Source of the DNA: Sphingopyxis sp. GW247-27LB
Lineage (GTDB): Bacteria > Pseudomonadota > Alphaproteobacteria > Sphingomonadales > Sphingomonadaceae
Length of the DNA stretch: 64,000 nt
NCBI RefSeq assembly: GCF_002277025.1
Contig: NZ_NIWD01000013.1
Coordinates: forward strand, 62,001 to 126,000
Direction of reading: 5' to 3'
The position numbers were made by a program, and so were the translations under genes. Shown here piece by piece: positions 49,583 to 57,827 of this stretch (positions within the stretch are counted from its first letter, which is position 1; every line of letters begins with the position of its first letter). The notes beneath the pieces were generated by a model. That model had not been told where the DNA came from and searched no databases. It was given only the letters and a program-made list of their open reading frames with translations.

Positions 49583-51042
49583 TGGCGGGCGATCCCATCT
49601 ATGGCGACGGCCCGCACCGGATCGCCGACAAGGCGACGCGCGAGTGGAGCGACAATGCCGGACTGGTGATCGGCGACTATGCCGCGCACCCCGACGGCTA
49701 TGGCCTCGGCTATGAGAATGTGAACTGGGCGTCGATCGCGCGCGAGGCGGATTTCAGCGACCTGCCGGAGACGACGGTGACCGGCGAGACGATCGCGCGG
49801 TGGCGGCTCTGGGGCAGCTACAGCCTCGCCAGCGAGGAGCGGCGGCAGGTGATGGCGGACATGCTGAAGGCGTGCGACGGCCATATCTGGCAGGACGCCG
49901 ACTGGAAATTCAACCTGATGACGGGGCGCTATGAAGAGCCGACCGTCGTCATCACCGACGACCATATCCTGTCGATGACCGCGAAGCGCGGGCCGAACGC
50001 ACGGCACGCGGTGAGCGCGGTCAAGATGATCTATACCGAGGCGGCGATCGGATATCGCGAGCAGGAGAGCGCGACGGTCGCCGATCCCGACGCCGAGGAC
50101 GATCCCAACACCGACCCCCAGTCGATCGAGGTCCTCTTTGCCCCGCATCACAACCAGGCGTCGCGGCTCGGCAAGATCAACCTCGCCCGCCTGGGCGACC
50201 GCTGGCACCTGTCGGGGGCGCTCAACCTGTTCGGGCTCAACCTGATCGGCAAGCGCTTTTGCCGGGTGCGGTCGGACCAGCTCGGCATCGACGCGGTGTT
50301 CCTGGTCGGGCCGCTGCGGCTGGAGCTGGATCAGCAGCGCGTGCTTCCCCAGGCGCTCGACGAGGTCCGGGCCGAGGATTGGGCGTTCGACGCCGAGCTG
50401 GAGGAAGGCGTGCCGCCGCTGGCGCCCGACATGACGCCGAGCGTTCCCACGGTCCCGCCCCCGACCGACCTCGTCCTGTCGGCCGTGCCGATCGCGCTCG
50501 GCGAGACGAACGGCGTGGCGATCGGCGCGAGCTGGGCGAGCCCGCGTCCCGACCTGGGCTTTCGGGCACAGTATCGACCCGCGGCGGGCGGCGACTGGGT
50601 AACGATGGCGGTCGACGAGGACGAGCTGACGGCGCGCAGCGGCCCGGTGGACAGCGGGGTCGAATATCAGGTGCAGGTGTGGGCCATCACGGTCGGCTAT
50701 CGCGAGAGCGCGGCCGTCAGCGACACCATCACCCCCGAGGCGACGAACACGCTGGGACCGCCAACCGAGCTGGCGGCCGAGGGCGGCACCGGCGAGGCCG
50801 AGATCAGCTTTCGGATGCCGACGCAATCGAGCCTTGCCTATGCGCGCCTTTATGGCAGCGGCACGGACGATTTCGGGACGGCGGTGCAGGTCGGCCCCGA
50901 TCAGGTCGCCGGTCTGGGCGCGATCGTCACGATCACCGAAACCAGCCTGTCCGCAGGCACCCGATATTATTGGGCCCGCGCCTTCAAGGCGGGGAGCGGC
51001 ATGTCCGCGCTCGCCGGGTCGGTGTCGGCCGTCATCAGCTGA
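49582..51042 (+). CDS. Tail tip / host-specificity protein, C-terminal part with FN3 repeats
   Basis: 486 residues. WASIAREADFSDLPETTVTG and KACDGHIWQDADWKFNLMTG are found in tip attachment proteins. Residues 290-486 hold two fibronectin-III-like repeats (PPTDLVLSAVPIALGETNGV; GPPTELAAEGGTGEAEISF). Likely forms the tail tip that meets the cell surface. Confidence 0.75.
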   Translation: MAGDPIYGDGPHRIADKATREWSDNAGLVIGDYAAHPDGYGLGYENVNWASIAREADFSDLPETTVTGETIARWRLWGSYSLASEERRQVMADMLKACDGHIWQDADWKFNLMTGRYEEPTVVITDDHILSMTAKRGPNARHAVSAVKMIYTEAAIGYREQESATVADPDAEDDPNTDPQSIEVLFAPHHNQASRLGKINLARLGDRWHLSGALNLFGLNLIGKRFCRVRSDQLGIDAVFLVGPLRLELDQQRVLPQALDEVRAEDWAFDAELEEGVPPLAPDMTPSVPTVPPPTDLVLSAVPIALGETNGVAIGASWASPRPDLGFRAQYRPAAGGDWVTMAVDEDELTARSGPVDSGVEYQVQVWAITVGYRESAAVSDTITPEATNTLGPPTELAAEGGTGEAEISFRMPTQSSLAYARLYGSGTDDFGTAVQVGPDQVAGLGAIVTITETSLSAGTRYYWARAFKAGSGMSALAGSVSAVIS

Positions 51043-51056
51043 CGAGGAAGACGACA

Positions 51057-53639
51057 ATGGCGACGATCAAGGATGCGTTCGACGCGGCATTCCGCGATTT
51101 CACGATGGAGGGGGTCGCATCGAGCGGCTTGCGCGACCCGGTGAAGGCCGAGCTGCGCGCGCTGGGCGCGGTGATCGAGGCGGCGGTCGGCCTGATCGCG
51201 GCGGGCATTCCCGCGGTCGCGGCCGAGCCGGTCGGCGCGCCGGGCGTGGGCGAGCCGAGCGTGGTCTTCGTGACCGACGATCCGACGCCGACGAAGAATG
51301 GCGTGCGGGTCTATCGCGACGGCGCCTGGGGGCCGTTCACCGAGCTGTATGACGGGCTGTCCACCGTGGTGCAGCCGCTGGTCGACCAAGCCGAGCTTTG
51401 GGCCGAGGGCGACGGCGAGCCGGGCGATCCGGGGAGCAAGAGCGCCAAAGGCTGGGCCGAGGAGATCGCCGCGTCGGCGGCGGACATCGCCGGCATGGTC
51501 ACCAATTTCGTGGAGGCCGACACGCGCAACCTGTTCGACCCCGCCGCGGCGGGCAGCGTTCGCGGGATGGTGATCAACACGGTCTCGGGCGCGATCGGCG
51601 GGACGGCGATCTATCAGGGTTATGGCGTGACCGCGCTGAGCCGCCCGCTGACGCCGGGGGGCGAATATACCGCCTATAATTACGACGCGCCGCCCGACTG
51701 GGGCTTCCTGACCTTCACGGCCGCGGCGCTGCACGTCTATCAGCCCGACGGCGTCACCTGGGACGGGGGCATTCCGATCGCCGACTGCACCTTCGACGGT
51801 GCCGCGCCGCCGAACGGCGGCTTTACCGGCAATCGCCGGATCACCTTCACCTATCCCGCCGATGCGCCGGTCGGCGGCGGCGTCCGCTTCAACTTTCGAT
51901 CGGGCGAGGCGACCGACGCCGGCTTCGCGGCGGCGATCAAGGGGCTGGTGCTGGTCGAGGGCGCCGCGCCGGTCGGGTTCGTGCCCTATGCCCCCGCGGG
52001 TGCGAAACGGTTGGTCGCGGCGGCTGAGCCGGTCGCGCCGATCAACGTTTTCTGGCCCGACGAGTATATCTATGTCCGCACCGCGCGCGCGGGATCGGCC
52101 GACAAGGACGAAGTGCAGACGCTACGCGTCGACCCGCCGAGCATCGGCCTCCAGATCAATCGCCCGCTCGGCGTCGACTTTGCCGAGAGCCGGGTGATCG
52201 ACAAGGACACGCCGCTCGACCAGACCGTCGACCGTTTCGGCTCTCCGGCGCTGTCCTATCGCCAGAGCGCAGGCACCGACGAATGGACGCCGCAGCGGTT
52301 CATGGGGAAATATTACAGCTACAACCACGGCGTCATCGGCTATGCGCGGCTGGGGGCGCATGGGAAGACGAATGCCGACATAGGGTCGATCTGGGAGCTG
52401 ACCGATGGCGTGATCACCCAGCAATGGGTTCTGAGCGGACTGTTCGAGCAATATATCTCCAGCGTCGGCACCGGCCTGACCAAGATGATCCTGATGGTTC
52501 CGCGCTATATCGGGACGCCCGCCGACTATGATTTCAACCGCGATCTGGTGAAGACGGCGGCGCCGGCGAAGTTCGTCCACGTCTCTGGCGCCACCGAGAC
52601 GTCCGATATCGCCTTCACGCTGCCGGCCGTGGGGCAAAACGAGAGCGCCGACATGAAGTGGTGCGACCTGCGGCCGATCATGCGCGACTATGACCGGAAC
52701 GTCTTCCTCGACGGCGTCGAGCTGGCGAAGGGGCAGGACGCGACGGGCACGGATTTCCGCATCTTCCAGCATTTCGACATTATGAACGCGGCCGAGCAGC
52801 AGGACCGGCTGATCGCGCAGGTCGGGACGGCGACAGCGCCCGATTATACCAATGCGGCGATATCGTCGATCGTCGGCGTGACGCAGGTCCATATCTTCAA
52901 CGCCTTCGGCTTCATCGAGACGATCACGACGATCGAGGCGAAGGAAGCGTTCAAGCTGCGCGTGTTCGACTATCTGAACGGGCAGCAGCAAATCCGCATG
53001 GGGCTCAACGCGCTGGCGCCCGACAAGCTGCGCGCCTGGTCGCCGGGGCACGCGACCTATGGCGCCGCGCCGATCATCTCCGACGCGCCCGCCGAGGACT
53101 ATCTGCTCTACAGCGAATATGCCGACCCCGAGAAGCCGGCGCGCTTCCTGACGCAGCTGCTGACCAGCGGCGCCGGCGTCTACCAGCATGGCTATTATGC
53201 GGGGAAGGATTTGGAGGACGATGCGATCCTCGCGCAGTCGAACGCGCTGGGGGTGATCAGCCAGTCGATGAAGACCTACCTCCACATGGTGAACTGCCTG
53301 ACGCTGGGCGATGCCGTTCCGGTCACCCGCGATGTCGCCCAGGACGCGTGGTTCGAATGGAGCCAGGCGCGCGGGCCCTTCGAATGCTTTGATCAGGCGA
53401 TCCGCTGCTATGCCTTCCCGACGCACGGCGGGCACGACTATTTCGTTCTCGGCCTAGGCGCCGCGGTCGCCGGGCTGTGGTGCCCGATGCCGCATCCCTC
53501 GCTGGTCGGCCGCGCGATCCGCGTGGTCGACGGCGACGGCGGGATCACGCTCGACACGCCCCGGCAGGTCGGGGCGCGCGGCATTCACGTCAGCAGCGCG
53601 GCGGGCGGCTGGATCGCCGTCGAACTGATCAGGAATTGA
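51057..53639 (+). CDS. Tail fibre / receptor-binding protein
   Basis: 860 residues from ATG 51057 behind GAGGAAG. The N-terminal 45 residues (KDAFDAAFRDFTMEGVASSG) are helical and probably anchor to the tip. NGVRVYRDGAWGPF near residue 82 is typical of phage fibre 'collar' segments. The middle has a carbohydrate-binding-like jelly roll and the last half a globular domain of unknown enzyme type. It is the last structural gene. Confidence 0.7.
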   Translation: MATIKDAFDAAFRDFTMEGVASSGLRDPVKAELRALGAVIEAAVGLIAAGIPAVAAEPVGAPGVGEPSVVFVTDDPTPTKNGVRVYRDGAWGPFTELYDGLSTVVQPLVDQAELWAEGDGEPGDPGSKSAKGWAEEIAASAADIAGMVTNFVEADTRNLFDPAAAGSVRGMVINTVSGAIGGTAIYQGYGVTALSRPLTPGGEYTAYNYDAPPDWGFLTFTAAALHVYQPDGVTWDGGIPIADCTFDGAAPPNGGFTGNRRITFTYPADAPVGGGVRFNFRSGEATDAGFAAAIKGLVLVEGAAPVGFVPYAPAGAKRLVAAAEPVAPINVFWPDEYIYVRTARAGSADKDEVQTLRVDPPSIGLQINRPLGVDFAESRVIDKDTPLDQTVDRFGSPALSYRQSAGTDEWTPQRFMGKYYSYNHGVIGYARLGAHGKTNADIGSIWELTDGVITQQWVLSGLFEQYISSVGTGLTKMILMVPRYIGTPADYDFNRDLVKTAAPAKFVHVSGATETSDIAFTLPAVGQNESADMKWCDLRPIMRDYDRNVFLDGVELAKGQDATGTDFRIFQHFDIMNAAEQQDRLIAQVGTATAPDYTNAAISSIVGVTQVHIFNAFGFIETITTIEAKEAFKLRVFDYLNGQQQIRMGLNALAPDKLRAWSPGHATYGAAPIISDAPAEDYLLYSEYADPEKPARFLTQLLTSGAGVYQHGYYAGKDLEDDAILAQSNALGVISQSMKTYLHMVNCLTLGDAVPVTRDVAQDAWFEWSQARGPFECFDQAIRCYAFPTHGGHDYFVLGLGAAVAGLWCPMPHPSLVGRAIRVVDGDGGITLDTPRQVGARGIHVSSAAGGWIAVELIRN

Positions 53640-53683
53640 TCGCGATCGACCGATATTCGCCGACCCCGAATAAGGGGGAGGCA

Positions 53684-53703
53684 ACGGGCGCTGCAACGCC
53701 CGT
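53684..53703 (+). terminator. Possible weak terminator after the tail fibre
   Basis: ACGGGCG-CTGCAA-CGCCCGT has a 7-bp perfect stem 45 bases after the fibre stop but no T-run. The 156-base gap before the Com-like gene holds no other recognised signal; a late promoter for the modification genes is likely but not seen. Confidence 0.4.
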
Positions 53704-53795
53704 CACCGCAGGGATAAGGCCCCGCACCTTGCGATGCCGCGGCATCGCTCCGCTCCCCCACCGGCTGGCCGGCTGGGGCTGGATAGGTGCCAAAG

Positions 53796-53963
53796 ATGAA
53801 GGAAGAGATACGGTGCGGCGGTTGCCGCGCCCTGTTGTTCAAGTGCGAGACAAATGCCGTCGCGGGCGCTATAGAAATCAAGTGCCGGCGATGCCGGCAA
53901 ATCAATCAGCTGAGGCCCATGAGCCCGTCTCCGAGCGCCGTTCGAGCCGCCAGCGGAGAATAG
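53796..53963 (+). CDS. Com-like zinc-finger translational regulator
   Basis: 55 residues, MKEEIRCGGCRALLFKCETN followed by IEIKCRRCRQINQLRPMSP. The two CxxC pairs and the RC--C--LLFK ... IEIKC-RC pattern match Mu Com, a zinc protein that binds mom mRNA and exposes its GUG start. Here it ends four bases before the GTG of a C5 methyltransferase gene, so it may control that gene instead. A tail of about 15 residues rich in Ser/Pro/Arg follows the fold. Confidence 0.8.
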   Translation: MKEEIRCGGCRALLFKCETNAVAGAIEIKCRRCRQINQLRPMSPSPSAVRAASGE

Positions 53964-53967
53964 CATT

Positions 53968-54888
53968 GTGGTTGTTTGTTCCCCCGGCCGCGCCGAGCTG
54001 CGCGGCCTCTCCCTCTGCGCCGGCTATGCCGGCCTCGATCTCGGGATCGGGATCGCCGAGCCCCGATATCGGACTGTATGTTACGTCGAGCGGGAAGCTC
54101 ATGCTGCGGCCACTCTCGTGGCGCGGATGGCGGACGCGGCCCTGGATGCAGCACCTGTATGGGACGATCTCAAATCCTTCGACGGCCGACCGTGGCGCGG
54201 CCGCGTTCATATCCTCTCTGCCGGCTATCCCTGCCAGCCCTTCAGCCACGCCGGAAAGCGGCGCGGCAAGCGCGACCCTCGCCACCTCTGGCCCGAGGTC
54301 GAGCGGCTCATCCGGGAAGTTCAACCGGCGCTCGTCTTCGCGGAGAATGTCGAGGGGCACATCGATCTGGGATTTGCCGAGGTCGCGGCAAGCCTTCGCC
54401 GCCTGGGCTTCCACCCAAAAGCGGGCCTGTTCACAGCGCGAGAGGCAGGCGCTCGCCATCGCCGGCGACGGCTATTCATCATGGCCTACGCCGACCGCCT
54501 CGGACGCGGGCTATATGCCGGACCTGATGGTGGGCGGGACCATCCGGCCGACAGCGCCCCACTATGTCGCGAAGGGCAGCGCGGGGCAGTTCAGCCTGAC
54601 CAACGCGACGCGGGCATGGACGCACCTCTGGCAAGCGATGCGGGCGCTGGGGTGGACGCCGGTTTCGATGCCCCGCTCGCCGCACCCGGTCCGGGTGAGC
54701 TTCAGCTTTGGCGCCGGGTCATCGATCGGCGACCTGATCTCCAACCCGCAATTCTTCGAGTGGATGATGGGATGGCCGATCGGGTGGACCGCACCCGAGG
54801 CGTCGGTAACGGAGTTTTCAGCATGGCTGCGGCGCTCGCGTGGCGCACTCTCAGCACTGATTTCGCCAGGGACGGATGGCACATCTGA
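53968..54888 (+). CDS. DNA (cytosine-5) methyltransferase
   Basis: 306 residues from GTG 53968, with GGAGA ten bases upstream. All key C5-MTase motifs are there: I (LSLCAGYAGLDLGIG), IV with catalytic C89 (GYPCQPFSHAGKRRGKRDPR), VI (E126, ENVEGH), VIII (ARHRRRRLFIMA) and X (RVDDGMADRVDRTRGVGNGV). Probably protects phage DNA from host restriction, as Mu mom does by another chemistry. From about 54470 its 3' half is overlapped by a second recognisable frame. Confidence 0.92.
   Translation: MVVCSPGRAELRGLSLCAGYAGLDLGIGIAEPRYRTVCYVEREAHAAATLVARMADAALDAAPVWDDLKSFDGRPWRGRVHILSAGYPCQPFSHAGKRRGKRDPRHLWPEVERLIREVQPALVFAENVEGHIDLGFAEVAASLRRLGFHPKAGLFTAREAGARHRRRRLFIMAYADRLGRGLYAGPDGGRDHPADSAPLCREGQRGAVQPDQRDAGMDAPLASDAGAGVDAGFDAPLAAPGPGELQLWRRVIDRRPDLQPAILRVDDGMADRVDRTRGVGNGVFSMAAALAWRTLSTDFARDGWHI
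53986..54007 (+). promoter_or_regulatory. Hairpin just inside the methyltransferase gene
   Basis: GGCCGCGC-CGAGCT-GCGCGGCC is a perfect 8-bp stem 15 bases after the GTG start. It could hold the start region in a closed state, the type of structure Com acts on in Mu mom mRNA. No binding data. Confidence 0.45.
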
Positions 54889-54922
54889 GGGGCGGCTTAG
54901 CGGCTTCTCAGAGGGTGCTTAG
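54347..54922 (+). CDS. Overlapping +1 frame with methylase-associated motifs
   Basis: 191 residues if begun at ATG 54347 (start uncertain). From about residue 43 it reads SSWPTPTASDAGYMPD, and further on ISNPQFFEWMMGWPIGWTAP and VTEFSAWLRRSRG. NP-F-E--MG-P-GWT with an upstream WPTPTA-D is a pattern I know from phage proteins coded beside C5 methyltransferases. The other frame of the same DNA encodes the methyltransferase motif X, so both frames look selected. Could be a separate protein or a frameshift product. Confidence 0.5.
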   Translation: MSRGTSIWDLPRSRQAFAAWASTQKRACSQRERQALAIAGDGYSSWPTPTASDAGYMPDLMVGGTIRPTAPHYVAKGSAGQFSLTNATRAWTHLWQAMRALGWTPVSMPRSPHPVRVSFSFGAGSSIGDLISNPQFFEWMMGWPIGWTAPEASVTEFSAWLRRSRGALSALISPGTDGTSEGRLSGFSEGA

Positions 54923-55006
54923 AATCGGCGATGAAGGGGGTTTGGGGGTGTGGCGAGTGCTGCAATCGGTCTTGTCACAGACTGTAAACGCTCTTGTCGC
55001 GCTTCA
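54893..55006. promoter_or_regulatory. Right end: transposase-binding sites
   Basis: R1 is the terminal 26 bases (54981-55006), which read inward as TGAAGCGCGACAAGAGCGTT then TACAGT. R2 (54959-54978), read inward, is GTGACAAGACCGATTGCAGC and abuts R1 as in Mu. Further in, CTTAGCGGCTTCTCAG (54896-54911) matches the motif at 36908. No complete gene lies after the methyltransferase frames. Confidence 0.75.
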
Positions 55007-56090
55007 GCTGACCGCCCAGTTCCGCGAGGTCGGGCAGGCGATGCTCGGCGAGGCGCAGAAGGCCTTTCTCGAGCGCGCCGACCAGCGCTTCCGGCAGAGT
55101 GAGGAAAGCGCGGGGCAGTCGTTGAAGTCGCTGCTCCAGCCGGTGCACGAGCGGCTCGCCCGATATGAGGAGGCGGTGGGCAAGGTCGAGGCCGAGCGGC
55201 GCGACGCCTTCGGCTTGCTCCATGGCCAGATCGCGGCGATGCGCGAGGGCACCGAACGCGTGTCGAGCGAAGCCGCGAAGCTCGTCAACGCGCTGCGCAA
55301 CGCCCCGAAAGCGCGCGGGCGCTGGGGCGAACAGCAGCTTCGCAACGTGCTCGAAAGCTGCGGGCTCAGCGAACATGCCGATTTCCAGACCGAGGTGAGC
55401 GTTGCGGACGGCGACGGCGGGCGGCTGCGCCCCGACGTCGTCGTCAAGGTGCCGGGCGGGCAGAGCCTCGTCATCGACGCCAAAGTGTCGCTCAATGCCT
55501 ATCAGGACGCGTTCGGCGCGGTCGACGAGGGCGAGAAGGCGGCGCATCTCGCGGCGCACGCCGCGGCGATGAAGGCGCATGTGAACACGCTCGGCGCCAA
55601 GGCCTATTGGAACCAGTTCGACGACACGCCCGATTATGTCGTGATGTTCGTCCCCGGCGAGCATTTCCTCGCCGCGGCGCTCGACCATGACGCCGATCTC
55701 TGGGACTATGCGTTCGAGCGCAAGGTACTGCTCGCGACCCCGACCAATCTGATCGCGATCGCGCGCACCGTCGCGGCGGTGTGGCGGCAGGAAAAGCTCG
55801 CGGGGCAGGCGCGCGAGATCGCAGCGCTCGGCAAGGAGCTCTATGCGCGAATGAGCGTGATGGGCACGCATATCGCGCGGGTGGGGAGGAATCTCGACCA
55901 GGCGACCGGCGCCTACAACGCCTTCGTCGGCAGCTTCGAATCGCAGGTGCTGACGCAGGCGAAGCGGTTCGAGGCGCTCGATGTCGAGACCGGCGGCAAG
56001 GAGATCCCTACGCTGCCGGTTGCCGAACAGGCCGCCCGCCCGCTCGCCAAGCTCGCGGCGGCACCGAGCGCGGTCAACGACGGGGAATGA
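55007..56090 (+). pseudogene. rmuC: rmuC, 3' fragment with the RmuC core
   Basis: From the second GCTGA copy the frame continues LTAQFREVGQAMLGEAQKAF, the coiled coil, and then the RmuC core: ARGRWGEQQLRNVLESCGLS, DVVVKVPGGQSLVIDAKVSL, a nuclease-fold region with acidic residues, and FVPGEHFLAAALDHD. In the lysogen this part has no start of its own other than in-frame phage DNA from about 54876, so a chimeric N-terminus without the membrane anchor could be made at low level. RmuC function is probably lost. Confidence 0.92.
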
Positions 56091-56123
56091 CCCGTCGCTC
56101 CTGTCTTCGCAGGGATGAGGGTC

Positions 56124-56825
56124 CTAGATCGCCCGTTTCAGCACCGCCGTCTGCCCGCCCGCGCCGGTCAGCACCAGCGTACCGTCGGACGGGAAGTCGA
56201 GCCGCACCGGCGCCCGCATCAGCGTGAAGAAGGCGCCTTCCTGCGTCATCCCCGCGCCGGGGCACGCCATTTCGGTCGCCATCAGCGGGTCCGCGCGCAG
56301 CGTCCTGCCGTCGCTGGTATAGGTCCCCGAAAAGCGGTTGCAGCCCGCGCTGCCGCTCAGTTTCTTGCCGTCGAAGGCGAGCGAGGTCGGGCGGCCGGCG
56401 GCGATGGGGGTTCCGCCGATCGACACGAAGGTCCAGTTCGTCCCCGCGAGCTCCTCGGGCGCGAGGATGCCGCCGCCGCAGCCCTTCACGGTCTTGCCGT
56501 CGGCGGTGACGGTCACCGTGTCGCGATAGCGGCGGTCGCTCATCCCGTCGCTGCATTCGGCGTGGGTGACGTCGACGGCGAGTCGCTTGCCGGCATAGCG
56601 CTCGCCGTTGAACGATGGCCGCGCGCCGGGGTTCGGTTCCAATATCTTCGTGTCGCCATAGTCGCCGGTATAGTTGAGCAGCCCGGGGGTGATCTCGAGC
56701 GTCCAGCCGGGCTCGGTGCCGAGCGCCATATAGGTGGCGGGCTGGGCGCCGGGCGCTTGCGGCGGAATCGCGGTGCAGGCGGCGAGGGCGAAGGGCAGGG
56801 TGAGCAGGGGCAGGAAGCGGGTCAT
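56124..56825 (-). CDS. META-domain (HslJ-like) lipoprotein
   Basis: 233 residues. Signal peptide with a lipobox (FALAACTAIPP, cysteine at residue 17). Residues 30-120 form a beta domain that begins YMALGTEPGWTLEITPGLLN and has two Cys pairs; residues 125-230 are a META domain (GTNWTFVSIGGTPIAAGRPT, GSAGCNRFSGTY, EMACP). HslJ-type proteins are envelope stress or novobiocin-resistance factors. It is convergent with rmuC and stands alone. Confidence 0.82.
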   Translation of the reverse strand: MTRFLPLLTLPFALAACTAIPPQAPGAQPATYMALGTEPGWTLEITPGLLNYTGDYGDTKILEPNPGARPSFNGERYAGKRLAVDVTHAECSDGMSDRRYRDTVTVTADGKTVKGCGGGILAPEELAGTNWTFVSIGGTPIAAGRPTSLAFDGKKLSGSAGCNRFSGTYTSDGRTLRADPLMATEMACPGAGMTQEGAFFTLMRAPVRLDFPSDGTLVLTGAGGQTAVLKRAI

Positions 56826-56845
56826 GACAGCTATCTCCTTCTTTC

Positions 56846-56946
56846 GTCATGCTGAACTCGTTTCAGCATCCATGGCCCGACCTCGCCTGCGGCGCTGCGC
56901 CGATCGAGAAGACGGGCCATGGACCCTGAAACAAGTTCAGGGTGAC
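56846..56946. repeat. GTCATGCTGAACTCGTTTCAG-type extragenic repeat pair
   Basis: GTCATGCTGAAC-TCG-TTTCAGCATCCATGGCCC at one end and GGGCCATGGACCCTGAAACA with GTTCAGGGTGAC at the other form a long imperfect stem between two leftward genes. It is the kind of dispersed element common in sphingomonad genomes. Confidence 0.65.
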
Positions 56947-57004
56947 GAAATTCTGTGAGCGCGGAGCATAGCTGCGGCTCAGATGTCAGGACGCTGAACC
57001 GCGG

Positions 57005-57823
57005 CTATCGGTTCCGCCGCTGGTTCAGCACCTCATAAGCCATTACCGCGCCTGCGACCGCGGCGTTGAGGCTGTCGGCCTTGCCCATCATCGGCATTTT
57101 CACCCGCACGTCGGCGGCGGCGGCATAGGCTTCGGGCAGGCCCTGCGATTCATTGCCGATGAGGATGAAGGTCGGTGCCGCGTAGCGCACCGCCTGATAA
57201 TCCTTCGTGTCGTCGCCGAGCCAGGTCGCGACCAGCTCGCCCGGCCCTGCGCGCAGCCAGGCGAGGAAATCGTCCCAGCGCGCCTGCACCAGCCGTTGGG
57301 TGAAGATCGCCCCCATGCTCGCGCGCACCGCCTCGACCGCATAGGGATCGGTCGATTCGTCGAGGAGAATCAGCCCGCCGGCGCCGACCGCGTCGCCCGT
57401 GCGCAGCATCGTGCCGAGATTGCCCGGATCGCGCAGCCGTTCGGCGACGAGCCAGATCGGCGCGGCGGCGCGGTCGAGATCGGCGAGGCGCGTCTCCGGC
57501 TCGGCATAGATGCCGACCACCGTCTGCGGATTGTCCTTGCCCGACAATTTGGAAAGGATCGCGGGCGTCGTGTCGACCACCTCGCCGCTGCTCGCCAGCG
57601 TCGCCTCGACGAGGGCCTTCGCGAGCGGGTGCGCCGCGGCGCCCTCATCGGCGAGGAACAGCCATTGCGGCAGTATCCCCGCCTCGCGCGCTTCGGTCGC
57701 GATGCGCAGCCCTTCGGCGAGGAACAGCCCCTCGGCGCGGCGGTGGCGCTTCTCGCGCAGCAGCCGCATCCGCTTGACCAGCGGATTGGAGAGGCTTTCG
57801 ATTCTCGAGCGGCGACCCGCCAT
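57005..57823 (-). CDS. TrmH/SpoU family RNA 2'-O-methyltransferase
   Basis: 272 residues. An N-terminal L30e-like RNA-binding domain (RRSRIESLSNPLVKRMRLLR) and a SPOUT knot with motif 1 NLGTMLRTGDAVGAGGLIL, motif 2 FILIGNESQGLPEAY and motif 3 MPMMGKADSLNAAVAGAVMA. It methylates ribose in rRNA or tRNA with SAM; closest in plan to RlmB or TsnR-like enzymes, target undetermined. It ends the leftward cluster after HPr, four bases away. Confidence 0.88.
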   Translation of the reverse strand: MAGRRSRIESLSNPLVKRMRLLREKRHRRAEGLFLAEGLRIATEAREAGILPQWLFLADEGAAAHPLAKALVEATLASSGEVVDTTPAILSKLSGKDNPQTVVGIYAEPETRLADLDRAAAPIWLVAERLRDPGNLGTMLRTGDAVGAGGLILLDESTDPYAVEAVRASMGAIFTQRLVQARWDDFLAWLRAGPGELVATWLGDDTKDYQAVRYAAPTFILIGNESQGLPEAYAAAADVRVKMPMMGKADSLNAAVAGAVMAYEVLNQRRNR

Positions 57824-57827
57824 GGGA

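Larger units (their letters stand above)
17100..55006 (+). mobile_element. Complete Mu-like transposable prophage (37,907 bp)
   Basis: The element starts TGAAG and ends CTTCA, with 18 of 26 terminal bases matching in inverted orientation, and is flanked by direct GCTGA repeats inside rmuC. It encodes a c-type repressor, a Ner-like protein, a DDE transposase, an AAA+ transposition protein, GemA and a Mor-like activator, lysis genes, head and tail genes and a methyltransferase, in Mu order. Size equals that of Mu. Replication and early genes are Mu-like, while capsid and tail are HK97-like and siphovirus-like. One small early gene is frameshifted; no essential structural gene is visibly broken, so it may be inducible. 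Confidence 0.95.

Noticed and set aside
54930..54940. 11-bp match GATGAAGGGGG at 17098-17108 and 54930-54940, first thought to be the attachment-site repeat
   Set aside because: Using it as the duplication does not restore rmuC, while GCTGA with TG...CA ends does. The match is probably chance.
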